From assembly GCA_029532415.1 (NCBI GenBank), contig JAQOTA010000043.1, positions 124,001-188,000 on the forward strand: DNA of 64,000 bases. The letters are read 5' to 3'. A program made the position numbers and the translations under genes. This document shows, one piece after another, positions 11,025 to 20,819 of this stretch (its first letter is position 1; each line of letters begins with the position of its first letter). The notes beneath the pieces were generated by a model that was not told where the DNA came from, did no database searches, and saw only the letters and a program-made list of their open reading frames with translations. Origin of the DNA: Marasmius tenuissimus. Its lineage: Eukaryota; Basidiomycota; Agaricomycetes; Agaricales; Marasmiaceae.

Positions 11025-11490
11025 ATAAAACCCTCCTCCTCTACCTTGTTATGAAATTCTTCTCTTTGTTCATCAGTCATTTCCTGGTAGATTGATCTGA
11101 TCTGAGTATATCCACTGGGTTTCATCTTGTCTGCTTCTGCCTTTGGAATAGTCACAAGGACCTTATCGTTTGGTTTCGTATTCTGATACTGGGGTCGTAG
11201 GTTCTGGTATTGGGATCTGTTCTGATATTGTTTCTGTCGGTTGGGACAGTTTCTTCCGATGTGTCCTTGACGGCCACATCTGAAACAAAGTCAATAAATC
11301 TGCTGGTGGGGATTCTGAAGTGTCTCTATATTCTGGATATGGAAGGAAAGGCCAGTTATCGCTTTCGGGATTACTGACAGTTCCTGGGGATTCGGGTTCT
11401 GTATCTGGTGATGGGTTTCTGGATCGAAAAGAAATCTTGTCGTTCGGTTCTGGGGTTCTGGTTTCTGGATTGTTGGGATAGCCTCAACTT
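11021..11490 (-). pseudogene. gag: Element A gag remnant (capsid region deleted)
   Basis: Only about 500 bp separate the 5' LTR from the Gag stop, far too little for a capsid. A proline- and acid-rich piece without a start codon (about 11490-11283, with SPDTEPESPG and SESPPADLLTLF) is followed, in another frame, by a CCHC knuckle CFRCGRQGHIGRNC (11287-11246) and about 75 further codons to TAA at 11023-11021. In the knuckle frame a TGA sits immediately upstream (11293-11291). The two pieces look like the ends of a gag gene joined by an internal frame-breaking deletion near 11285. Capsid would have to come from another copy. Confidence 0.75.
11027..11033 (-). promoter_or_regulatory. -1 ribosomal frameshift heptamer GGGUUUU
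   Basis: On the sense strand the Gag frame reads GAG GGU UUU AUG UAA. The heptamer G GGU UUU fits the X XXY YYZ rule in the zero frame, and a slip of one base back enters the open Pol frame (UAU GUA AGG CAG). It lies three bases before the Gag stop. Simultaneous-slippage sites of this form are well known from retroviruses and retrotransposons. Whether a downstream pseudoknot helps was not worked out. Confidence 0.8.
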
Positions 11491-11512
11491 GGATAAGTCA
11501 GCTGTTCTGGTA

Positions 11513-11527
11513 TTCAGCTTGACCTTA
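11513..11527 (-). promoter_or_regulatory. Element A primer-binding site, self-priming type
   Basis: The 15 sense-strand bases directly next to the 5' LTR are TAAGGTCAAGCTGAA. Their exact complement TTCAGCTTGACCTTA lies inside the same LTR at 11628-11614 (sense). A TATA-like TATTTATAC is at 11660-11652, 24-32 nt upstream of 11628. The transcript 5' end would thus be complementary to the priming site, as in the Tf1/sushi group of fungal retrotransposons, which prime reverse transcription with their own folded mRNA. Confidence 0.8.
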
Positions 11528-11851
11528 TGTTATGACTGGTGTTCACAACGTAAGCTCAATACTGAGTTATCGACCTGTCTTGGTTCTGGTGTCGTGAATG
11601 TGAGATTGAGTTGTAAGGTCAAGCTGAAGAGCAAGACCTTCTACTGTACAAGTATAAATACTAAAGCTGGAACTGCGTACATACTGCGAACTGTTATAAA
11701 TACTGCGATCAGAGGCTGCGTTCATACTGCGAACTACTACGAATACTGTGGTCTGATAAATAATACTGCGATCAGATAAATAATCGTATCAGAGTCATAG
11801 ATAAGATATCATGGATGAAGAAAATGATATACCCCTTTCGTAACTGTAACA
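11528..11851 (-). repeat. Element A 5' LTR (promoter)
   Basis: This copy drives transcription of element A. By the TATA and self-priming positions, U3 would run 11851-11629 and R plus U5 11628-11528. The outer border is followed by GGCCC, matching the duplication at 5953-5957. Confidence 0.95.
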
Positions 11852-12269
11852 GGCCCATACTGGACAGTACTGGACTTGTACTGATAGCTATGTATTCATC
11901 ATGACTTTGACCTTGTAAAGCTATTTATTCAACCCGAGTCAGAATGGGCTTTATTTTGAAACTGCCGAGGTACGTCGCTATATGATGGACACTCGTGATC
12001 CTCAATACTGATTATTCTCACTACCAAGGCCTCAGAAGGTATCAACATCACCATGATCAAGTGGGAGAGGGTCTCCGGTAGGGCTCCAATGTGCCGAGGG
12101 ATTCTGGTCAGGGAGAATGTGCAGCAGGATACGCAGATCAGTGGTCCACTAAAAGCAGATTAGTAGCCTCACTTTCTCCTGTATTTTGCTGTAAAGTCAA
12201 GTATAGTCAAATGATATGCTATTCATTAATCTTCTAACGGTGTGACTGGATAATTACTATCATACTTGA

Positions 12270-12465
12270 TTGTGTATAGAAGTGTATGGGAGGTATGGAG
12301 AAAAGCTGACAGTGTAATGGAATTCTACATACATGGCGTATGAGGTATATGGAAATTATGCGAAACCACATTCTCCATACATCACAGAGATCAAGGGCTG
12401 GGTATGGGAGTGTATGGGCCCATACGTCTCCATACGCTCCCATACACATCATACAGATGTGAAAT
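12270..12465. repeat. CCATAC/GTATGG motif cluster, right of element A
   Basis: GTATGG and CCATAC recur, with the near-palindrome GTATGGGCCCATAC at about 12414-12427 followed by more CCATAC words. Motif and local order resemble the cluster at 5778-5920. It may be a foldback-forming repeat or a protein-binding array; there is no terminal repeat or ORF to classify it. Confidence 0.55.
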
Positions 12466-12469
12466 TGCT

Positions 12470-14000
12470 GATGGTGGGCCCTACTAGAATTGTGAAAGCC
12501 CCAAGTGCTAATTAAGGGGGGTTGATAACCTGAGTTAAATCAATTGTCTGGCCGAACTAACTTGTGAGGACGTCCTTTAATCCGGCATGCTTTCGCGTGG
12601 TAGTCACCCTCAAATGAACCCGTGTATCAGGATCAAAATCAGAATGCTCACAGGGTGTGATAATAACGCGCAGCAATACAAAGAAACTCTCAAAAAAGTA
12701 CCCAGATGCCGAGAACTGTGAGCGGAGAAGGCAATGGAGCACAGGTACTCGCCCGAAATGGGGATGGGGAGTAGAGAGCTCCATTCATGATCATGATGGA
12801 GTGAGCACCGAGTCAGTATCATTATTTCTTCTGACTCGAGAACAATCAGTGAAGAAAGGTTGATAGATGCGCCCACAACAAGTAGTAGAGCTACTCGCAT
12901 AGTACGATTGACCTTTAACCATATCGATCAGTCTCTTTATCCCGCTCAGGATTCATCCATTTCTGTTTGACCGGCGGTTTATGAGCCACAGATCGTCTTC
13001 TTTAGGTTCCTAGCCGCTGAAAGATGGCACACACCATTCTACCGCCAATTCTAGGGTGCGATATCGGGATTTGAAAAAATCCGCGAAATGGGTATGGAGA
13101 AGCACAACCCGTAGACGTGGCAATATGTCTAATTGACGTGTTAGCTACAAGTTGGGAAAAGAGAGCGATAACAACTTGGAAGGATACGAACTTATGACGA
13201 AGGGTACGAGGTTGCTTGACTTATAGGTTCCTCTTATCCTCTATCCTTCTCGTGACGTGATAAACACTACAAAATCTATTTGAGATCCCGCCGATCAACG
13301 CCCTGGTAAACAGAAATCGGTGACCAGAGAGAGAGCTGTAAATGTATTCGCAGATGTCGTGCCTATCTATCCGCCCGAGCTAACCGCATCAATCCAAGAA
13401 TAGACGCAACACACGACTATAGAGACTCGAGATAGACCGGAAGAAAATTCTTCGAGACAAGAAAGATATACTCGTCTGTTGAACAAAGTTTTCAGATAGA
13501 ACATCATTGCAAGCTTGACATGCATGTAAATATTAACCTTCGCAAATCTGGAGGAGCCCTAGATCATTATTCGGAGGCCCAAATCCCGATAGATAGAAAT
13601 ATCAACTACAATCGAGAGAAAAATGCAGTTTTGGCCTCGAGAAACAACACACCACATTCACATCTTCATAGGGTTTGTCCTTGTACAAAGTTTCAACACC
13701 TACACGTTAGTCTCAGTCATGTCCGTGAAACATCGTCAAGTTGGATATTAAATATCAAGCGAATGAACTGAGACGGGTATCGGTAGTGCGGTTGATCAGA
13801 AATTCGGGATAAGAAAGAATGGCTAGGTAAGTTTAGAAGTCAACCATTTAACTGAGAAGTAGTCCCTTCTATATTTTCTGTTAGGACGGTGGAGCTTGTA
13901 CCGAGCAAATCACAAGCGTGCTTTGGGTAGAAAGGCGCTCCAGGGGAGCTGAGCGCTTACCTCCGGTTTCATTCCAGCCGGGGCCAACTGACCCACTGGA
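12470..14000. other. No supported gene
   Basis: About 1.5 kb with only short frames on both strands. No domain, repeat or terminal structure was found. It separates the element A insertion region from the 3' end of the bHLH gene. Confidence 0.4.
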
Positions 14001-14207
14001 CTTCCTTACCTAGGCAGGTTCAAGTATATAACTTGGATCCAAACTGAGATTGACATTTGGTATCATTTACACTAGGTAAGGTACAACAGTCATTCAAGCA
14101 GTGAAGGTCGTAGTGGGTATCATAGTATATCGTACCGAACAATCCCTTTTTATGTATCCAGTACCATACTTTTTGAGTACTCGACCTTGTTTTCGGAGTC
14201 AATGGTC

Positions 14208-15082
14208 TCAATGAATAAGTTTGATGTCTCTCTGAGACATGGTGCAGTGCTGGGAGGAGGTATGAGAATTCCAGAGGTTTGTTTGGTAATATCGAAACAT
14301 AGTCTCCCCCGAGTTGCGCTGGGAATGAGTACCAAACCCCACCTCGTTGGGTAAAAAGAGGGATAAGAGTGAGAAGGGGCTCGGCGGGGGATGAATAAGC
14401 GAAGTAGGTAATGGAGAATCGGAGTTAGTACCCGAGAGTGAGGTTTCCAGCTCGTTACTGCCGACAATCGCCGCGTCATGACCATCCTCATCTTCATCTT
14501 CCTCGTCTCCCTCGCCTCCCTCGTCATCTTTAGTATCTGCCAAATTTTCGGCCTCCCTTTCCAAGAACTCTCTTTCAAGGCCTGTCCCGTAATCCACTTC
14601 CATCTCCCCGTTGACAATCGAGTGATACGAGGCACTTCTTCTTTCCTCCCTCATAGGCATTCTCCCAGCCCGCAGCCTCCACATGTTGACCTCGTTTCTG
14701 AGAGTGCTAGCTTCCGTTTCTAGATTCCTAAGCTCACGAGCGGCGAGGACGCGATGCTCCCGAGAGGCTTGTAGGTGAGAGATGGTCGAGTTAATGACCC
14801 TGTACTTGGATGGACGTGCGCCAGCTGGGGCAGGGACTAGAGACGCAAGGGTCTGAGAAGTGATGTGAGGTGTCTGAACACGAGTGAGTAACATCATCGT
14901 ACCTGTATTCGCTTATTTAACGCGTCCCTGCGTATCTTCTCAACTGCTGTGTGGGTGGCACGACGGTCGGCGAGACTGAGAGTAGCTCTTTTCTTCCCTT
15001 CGTTGTTAGAATCGAGCTGAGTTTGGGTAAGGCGATTACTATTACACTTGTGCTGTGGGCGATTTGTTGGGTGGGATGCCAT
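14208..15082 (-). CDS. bHLH (helix-loop-helix, zipper-like) transcription factor, two exons
   Basis: Exon 1 is 15082-14903 (60 codons from ATG) and exon 2 is 14852-14208. The 50-nt intron 14902-14853 begins GTACGA and ends CTTCTCAG, in phase 0, giving a protein of 274 aa. Exon 1 ends with a basic region and helix 1 (RRATHTAVEKIRRDALNKRI). Exon 2 opens with the loop and helix 2 (SLVPAPAGARPSKYRVINST, then ISHLQ), so the intron falls in the middle of the DNA-binding domain. A heptad-like leucine segment follows (LAARELRNLETEASTLRNEV), then an acidic run of E and D (about residues 145-165) and a Pro/Ser-rich tail. It should bind E-box-like DNA as a dimer in the nucleus; targets are unknown. It looks intact. 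Confidence 0.85.
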
Positions 15083-15277
15083 TGCGGGGTAGCGTGTCAG
15101 GGTTGTTTTTTGGGGGGGAGTAATACAGAACGGCAGTCCGATGGAAGATCGAGAATCGACCGGTCAACCAGAATAAAAGGGATAGAAAGCGCGAAACCCA
15201 GAATGGGAAATGAACCAAAGAAATAGAAAAAGAAAGGATTAGAAAAGCGGGAGAAGAATGAATGATGTTCGTGATTA

Positions 15278-15784
15278 TCATGGGATTTTTTTTAACTCCT
15301 CGAAATTCCGAGCGGAAGATTGGCGGTAGCGCGATTTGTGGAGAACGTCGAACATAGAGTCCAAAGACACTTCAGACCGGGCCTCCGGAATCCTCGGCCC
15401 GGCACTTGAAGTAACATGTGTTGTCATGTGCCAAGAGTATTTGGTCAGGAACGTAAACTCGTTAGTAGCACGAGAACACGAAGACTGATTGAGGCAGGCA
15501 AACCATATACGAAGCATAAACTCAGAATGCTCGAACTCGATTGGAATCTTGGTTTTGCCAATATTCGTTATCTGAAGACGTGCCCTTGAGTATCTTGAAC
15601 GACATTCTCGCGTGGCCTTGACAGTGAAGGCCGCTGCACACCTACTAACGGCAAGTGTTCGGTAGAAACGGGAAGCAGTGGAATTTTGGGCACCACATCC
15701 GATTGTCGCTGTGGAGAAATTGCTCCCAGCATCGATCGGCAAATTCTTATAAAAATATCCCTCACCAGTTCGAGTTCGCGTCAA
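15278..15784 (-). CDS. Hypothetical ORF, 168 codons, doubtful
   Basis: A single open frame between the bHLH gene and the duplicated MYND-family remnants. The protein is basic, rich in Ser, Arg and Thr, with no domain, signal peptide or membrane segment that I can see. A plus-strand frame (15655-15945) competes over part of it. It may be chance. Confidence 0.2.
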   Translation of the reverse strand: MTRTRTGEGYFYKNLPIDAGSNFSTATIGCGAQNSTASRFYRTLAVSRCAAAFTVKATRECRSRYSRARLQITNIGKTKIPIEFEHSEFMLRIWFACLNQSSCSRATNEFTFLTKYSWHMTTHVTSSAGPRIPEARSEVSLDSMFDVLHKSRYRQSSARNFEELKKIP

Positions 15785-15969
15785 CCTTCCGTGTCAAGGT
15801 CGTAAAGAGTTTCAGATTCAGCAAATTGTGGCTCCACATGAGCAAATCATCCCACCCGCCCATCGAAAGGTCATTTGTTCTCTGGGAGAAAGCACGGTTA
15901 CGGAGTACCGATGTCAGAGGATCACTGACATTCGCTTCAAGGTGACCTACGTGTCATTAACGTGTTGAC

Positions 15970-16700
15970 TGGTGGCTCCACTGAAATATATCTGGTCGCG
16001 CCATATGAGAAAGCTATCCTGCACTATAAAATTGGCCTCCGCAAGTCGTATCACCACGCAGACAAGTGTCGGATATGATCATGATGGATGTCAAGAAGAA
16101 AGGCATGGGTATTACGGAGTGCGGCACTGCTCTCAAACGTTCAGGATCTTTGGAAATGTTCTCACCGAACTTTGTGTCCGAAGATTCCACATCAACGCAA
16201 CTCAACGGACATCTGTAACTTTTGAGTCATGACCTTACTTCACGACTTTGAAGTCATCCGAGATTGGTTACCAGGTTTTATTGGAAGTCTTGGCGGATTT
16301 ATCATAAACGCGGTTGAAGTCTTCATCTCCTGCCCTCAACGGCCTATTCGATACTGACCAGTCCACGCTAAGCTGGCGTCAAGCTTTCAATCCTACTGAT
16401 CAACTTTGAACATAGGACAGATATATTCCGAAACCTCCTTAAAAGTGGTGGATACGACCGAGATCCATAACCGTCAATCTCACTACCGACGGTATCCCGA
16501 GAAGATCGAGGTGTTTATCCAGGAATGGAGAGCATCAGATGACAGGGGCAATTTGTCAATGATAAGGGTGTTGTTCTCATTTCCGCAGGGCCCCCAACAA
16601 GCGATGTATTTTGGAGTCGCTTTGACTAACCTCCGACGGGAGAGGGATGATTCTGATAGGGGCAACCTGAGAGGTGAATGACAGAAAAGGTAACTTGATT
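15970..16700 (+). pseudogene. Diverged paralogue of the MYND-family gene at 18275-19735
   Basis: Plus-strand blocks match the downstream gene. At about 16230-16330 the frame with LLHDFEVIRDW and GGFIINAVEVFI corresponds to LFHDLEVLQEG and ERLFITDAVQAFI at about 19224-19315. At about 16555-16640 FSFPQGPQQAMYFGVAL corresponds to IPFPQGHQQVMCFGVHF at about 19580-19630. Gaps between the blocks need introns or frameshifts. No MYND finger was found in this copy. It is a tandem relative, possibly non-functional. Confidence 0.5.
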
Positions 16701-17099
16701 TAGTACCGTCAAAGAAGTGTGCCCGTTTATTGGACTTTACGCGCACGTTACGTATCAAGTTCGTAAAAAGTTCCTGCTGATCCCACGAACTAGATCTCTA
16801 TATCGGCCGTGCCAACCAATTTGCTCTTGAACCGCTTACTCAGCCTCTGATAAAAGACCAGTTGGGATTCTTGGACAGGAAACCACCTGAGCAGGAAACC
16901 ACCTAATATCAAACTCGGGAAGCCAGCGAGAGTATCGAAGACACCAAGGAATTCCAATCCCGTCATAAACTTGTGTACAGTCATCTACCGGTCAATGACA
17001 CAACACTGTATAAATGAGACACCCCGATATTCTACCCTACTCTGAGCAATCCACGGTCTTCATATACCCTTCAATACATGTTATCAGCCATCATAGTGC

Positions 17100-18270
17100 C
17101 GCTTTTGGTGGAGGAACAGCCGGGCCATCGTAAACAGCGAAATTGGTGAATTTGATACAAAGTTTGGCGGGTGGGAATTTCCCATCAATGCGCCAAAATC
17201 TAGCGGGGGAGGAGACATACTCGATGGGACGAGTCTTCCACCCCCTCGGCACACAAAAGAGGGCCAAGGTTATGTTTTATAGACCTGATTTAGTATATAA
17301 CTTGAAGCACAAGGTTCAGGAGCCCGAAATACCTTCTCCAGCCCCAAAATAGTCCTAAGAAGTTCAGTAATCATTGTTCTGAATATTTTCCTGCATCTAT
17401 ATCATCACAGAAACAGTGTGATACAGTAAAAGATACATATACTAGTCTCAAGTAAATATTTGAGAGCGGCATAATGAGGGTAAGGCGCAAAAAAGTTGTT
17501 TGTATCATTGACCGATAGATGACTGTAACGCTGTGCAATTATGGGCCATAGCCCGGATTTACCTCCATGAGCCCGCGTCAGAGAGGGCAGGCTCGATGAA
17601 CGTCGAAAAGACATGAGCGCTTTCTATGCTCTTTGTCAGGAAACCCTAACCCGAGTCCCGACGATCTGAAACTCGGCTTGGTCCTCTACTTCCGCCACCA
17701 CCCCTCAACTACGCTACGACGTCTACTTGCTTGAAAGATGAATTTGATACCGACTCGTTGAATTCTCCTTGCCTCAAGCGGGATGTCCTCAAGAACGACC
17801 GTTATCACTGCCATATACCAGCTTCGCAGGCTTGGAAAGCGCCCCTCTCACTTTAATCTCAGCAGCCCTAACGCGACCGTACGAAAGGCCCTCCTCAATT
17901 TAGTTATACTTAGAAGCAGACGAGGGACCCAGAATCCACCTCTACCGGACTAAAGTAACAAGCAAACTGGACTTCCGTCCTCGAGCATTGGATTGTTTTC
18001 TTCTTGCAAAAAGTCATTCTATTCTCGGAGGAGCCCCTAACCCCTAGCAGCGTGGCAACTATGGACGGTGCCATGACATAGATCCCCGACATGATAACCT
18101 ACTCTCACGTGACACCAGAATCTCGGACACCGTTAAGCCTCTCGAACAGGTTTGAGGCTGGATTCAAGTAGCAGTGAAGCAATACGCCAACTGGGGCTCA
18201 TGATGCATGACGGCAGGCTCAACGTTCGGAGTCCCCTCGGGAGCAAGGCCGCCATTCGAACCTGTTAAAT
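17100..18270. other. Fragmentary coding-like stretches, not assignable
   Basis: Short plus-strand words at 17143-17352 and about 17700-17840 (CLKRDVLKNDRYHC) read like exon pieces of host genes; the second faintly recalls the start of fungal HNH-nuclease-like proteins. No frame is long enough, and no splice pattern joins them. No gene is called. Confidence 0.25.
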
Positions 18271-18274
18271 CTTT

Positions 18275-19735
18275 GTGAACCACGCAAAATCAGGCTCTCT
18301 CCTCGATCAATACCTCGACAACCAGATCGACTGTGTCCCAAAGATGGATGGAAGGGAGCTGTATCATGTCCTTATGTATACGACACTACTCAATTCCGGC
18401 ATTCCCGATGTCAGGCCAGTTTTATTCAACGAGAATAAGGATTTCATAGCCACTACCATTCTATCACTACTATGCGCCCTTAATTGTAGAAGAAAGGTTC
18501 CGGCGGAAATCGACAACGTTACCAGAGCCAAAACGGAAGGGGTAGTTCACCACATTCTCCGACTGGGATGACTTTGCTGAGCAATTTGATGTGGTGTCGA
18601 CTTCAAATCGCCGAGGCGTTAGAGAATGGGTCCTCGATGCGTATTTAAGGTTCTTGGCTTGTGTTTTCCACTTGACAAAGTAGTCCCCGACAGTGATCGA
18701 ATATACTTCAAGCTCATCCAAATCCTGGCCCGTATATCATGATTTTCGAGGCATCAGGTCATCCTACGCTCGCTCTATCGGAATGCGAAGAAGATCACAC
18801 GTCTACAGAGCTAAAGGAGAGATGAAACAGCGCTCGAGGGTTGTTTGGAGGACTTGGAAGCTGGTCGAAGCCAAAGCACTTGAGTTATATGATGCCCGTT
18901 GCAGGACAAAAGACGGTTTTTTCAGTTATCTCCAGGCGAGTATTGCTCAGATTCTACCCACACTACACGTCTAAATCTTTCACAATAGTGTTCTGAGAAG
19001 ACATCGATGTGGAGTGAGCCAGACACGGATACCGTACGAACACGACAATTCCAATGCGGTGAATGTCACGGAATGAGGTACTGCTCTAGAACTTGCCAGA
19101 AACTTCACTGGACGGTTCAACATCGAACATAGTGTTTGCGTCAGCAAACGTTGCCAGGAGGTAAGTGTTTCATCGATGCAATTGAAGGTTTGTGATAACA
19201 GAACTGACAGATTTGTCCAGCGTTATCTCTGTTCCATGACCTTGAAGTTCTCCAAGAGGGCCAGTTTATTGGAAACGAGAGACTATTTATCACAGATGCA
19301 GTCCAAGCGTTCATCACCTCCACTCATCACCCCGGCGATAGTGACCCACTCAATATCAACCTCATGATGATTCGCGCTAGCATCTAAACTCCAATCTTAA
19401 TGATTGACATGGACACAGAGATGAATTACTCCGAGGCTTCGCTCAAAGTCATGGACACAACCCAAATCTGAGCTCTCCAATCTCATCACCGATAGGGTCC
19501 TGACAAGTTTGACCCATTTATCCATCAGTGTAGAGTCAGATCCCGCAGACGGTCCGTTGAAGATGTCAGTATTGATCCCGTTTCCACAGGGACACCAACA
19601 AGTGATGTGTTTTGGGGTTCACTTTGACTTCTCCCAATCAAAGAAAGGAGGGTCAATAAACGTAGTGTCGGTCAGTACGTTTGTCTCGATGCGTTATTCC
19701 CGCCAATATCCTGTTTTGGCAACTCTTATGTAGGT
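18275..19735 (+). CDS. MYND-type zinc-finger protein gene, multi-exon, start not resolved
   Basis: Plus-strand coding blocks: 18275-18570 (words MDGRELYHVLMYTTLLNSGI, ATTILSLLCAL), continuing after a frame change at about 18550-18680 (FSDWDDFAEQF, REWVLDAYLRFLACVFH), then 18700-18970. A MYND finger lies at about 19046-19135 (CGECHGMRYCSRTCQ, then KLHWTVQH). Two more blocks, at 19224-19380 and 19560-19640, are shared with the paralogue at 15970-16700. MYND fingers bind two zinc ions and mediate protein contacts. Large MYND families with this N-terminal helical part are common in mushrooms; their role is unknown. Splice sites were not fixed, so decay is possible. Confidence 0.5.
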
Positions 19736-19853
19736 GTTACAGCCCTTCGCAAAAAAGATGGCACAACCTGGGAAGATGAGATATATAGATGAATTAATCA
19801 AGAAGGGCTGAGGAAGGGGGATAATTACGGGTAGTAGCAAACTCACTTTGAAC

Positions 19854-19958
19854 ACTTCCGAGTCCACCCCTGACATCTCCAAATCCACCTCAAACACCTC
19901 CGAGTCCACATCAAACATCTCTAAAGCCACATCACACACGTCTAAAGCCACCTGCATG
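19854..19958. repeat. 21-bp minisatellite, five units
   Basis: Five consecutive 21-bp units with the theme A(T/C)CTCCRAATCCACMTCAAAC; units two and three differ at a few positions, and the first and last are more diverged. The unit length is a multiple of three, and the minus strand reads a matching heptapeptide series (EVFEVDL, EMSGVDS), but no gene is clear. Confidence 0.8.
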
Positions 19959-20450
19959 CTGCAACCATCCCTCGAACCCACTTCGCTCTCTCGGTAAAAT
20001 TTTTGAAACATCCGCCGAATGGGCGGAATCACCGTCTACGTTCACTGGATTTACTTTTCTATATCTACAACCCGCGAAGGGTGGGATTCCCGCTTCTCCA
20101 AAGACAAAGTGTTAGAATAAACTAATTTGTGATTGTAAAGCCTTCGACTAGGTAACGAGGATCCTGACGATGTCCAGTACGATATTTTCTTCGGCAGATA
20201 GCACCGGAAAGGCCACAGAAGTGGCTCAATCACGATGTAAAGTAACATCCGGGCTCATCTCTTCCCTATGTACATTTGCTCTGACACTCAAGAGCGACGA
20301 AGCGATTCCCTGTAGAGCGCAGGTGTTAGTTCATATCGCTTGTTCGAGATTCTATTTTTAAGCTTACTGCAACTTGAATGACAACTGACCCCAGCTCCAA
20401 TAACCGGATGTCATACCACAGACTGCAAGTGATGTATGTAACCCATGCAA

Positions 20451-20749
20451 CACTGGGTGCAAGATCACATGAGTTTTTAGAGATATGCGAGACTGATGCT
20501 GAACTTTATGCGGGGAGATGTCAGCGTAAGTGGTGGAACAAAGGGAAGAGTTATTTGATACCAAAAATGGACAGAAATGGGATAGAAAGGCCAGGTTTGG
20601 ATTTTCCATCAAATCTCTCTCACATATGGGCCAAATTTAGTTCAAATATCTCTTGCATGGGCCACAAGAATCACAGTAAATTCTCCCCAGATAAGTTTTC
20701 ATGTCAATTCTACATTTCTCCCGGAACTTACGGGTCCTTGCACCCAGTG
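20451..20749. mobile_element. CACTA-type MITE, 299 bp
   Basis: Terminal inverted repeats are perfect for 13 bp (CACTGGGTGCAAG at the left, its complement at 20737-20749) and continue imperfectly for about 35 bp. A 3-bp duplication CAA flanks it (20448-20450 and 20750-20752). CACTA/CACTG ends with a 3-bp duplication are diagnostic of the CACTA (EnSpm) superfamily. No transposase is encoded, so it needs an enzyme from elsewhere. A second member is at 58904-59039. Confidence 0.8.
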
Positions 20750-20819
20750 CAATAAGGTAGGGTAGACATGATTCCATACTAAAACACAATCAGGTTATGT
20801 TCGACAATCGGAAAAAGAT

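Larger units (their letters stand above)
5958..11851 (-). mobile_element. Ty3/gypsy chromovirus-type LTR retrotransposon, element A
   Basis: This is a complete insertion of 5,894 bp in minus orientation, bounded by two 324-bp LTRs that I read as identical and flanked by the 5-bp target duplication GGCCC (5953-5957 and 11852-11856). Sense order: 5' LTR, priming site, truncated gag with zinc knuckle, pol in the -1 frame (protease, reverse transcriptase, RNase H, integrase, chromodomain), a third ORF with two zinc knuckles, a purine tract, then the 3' LTR. Defects: most of gag is missing, the reverse transcriptase motif A Asp is Asn, and the third ORF has an in-frame UGA. It probably cannot move by itself. 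Identical LTRs still imply a recent insertion. Confidence 0.95.

Noticed and set aside
14150..14635. Alternative 161-codon minus frame
   Set aside because: It overlaps the bHLH exon 2 in another frame; the bHLH frame joins in phase with exon 1 and carries the domain.
17690..17840. HNH-nuclease-like fragment
   Set aside because: Only one short word resembles the family; no catalytic His-Asn-His pattern and no adjoining exons were found.
19694..20032. Minus-strand ORF with repeated Val-Asp-Ser-Glu words
   Set aside because: It is the translation of the 21-bp minisatellite, with no support outside it.
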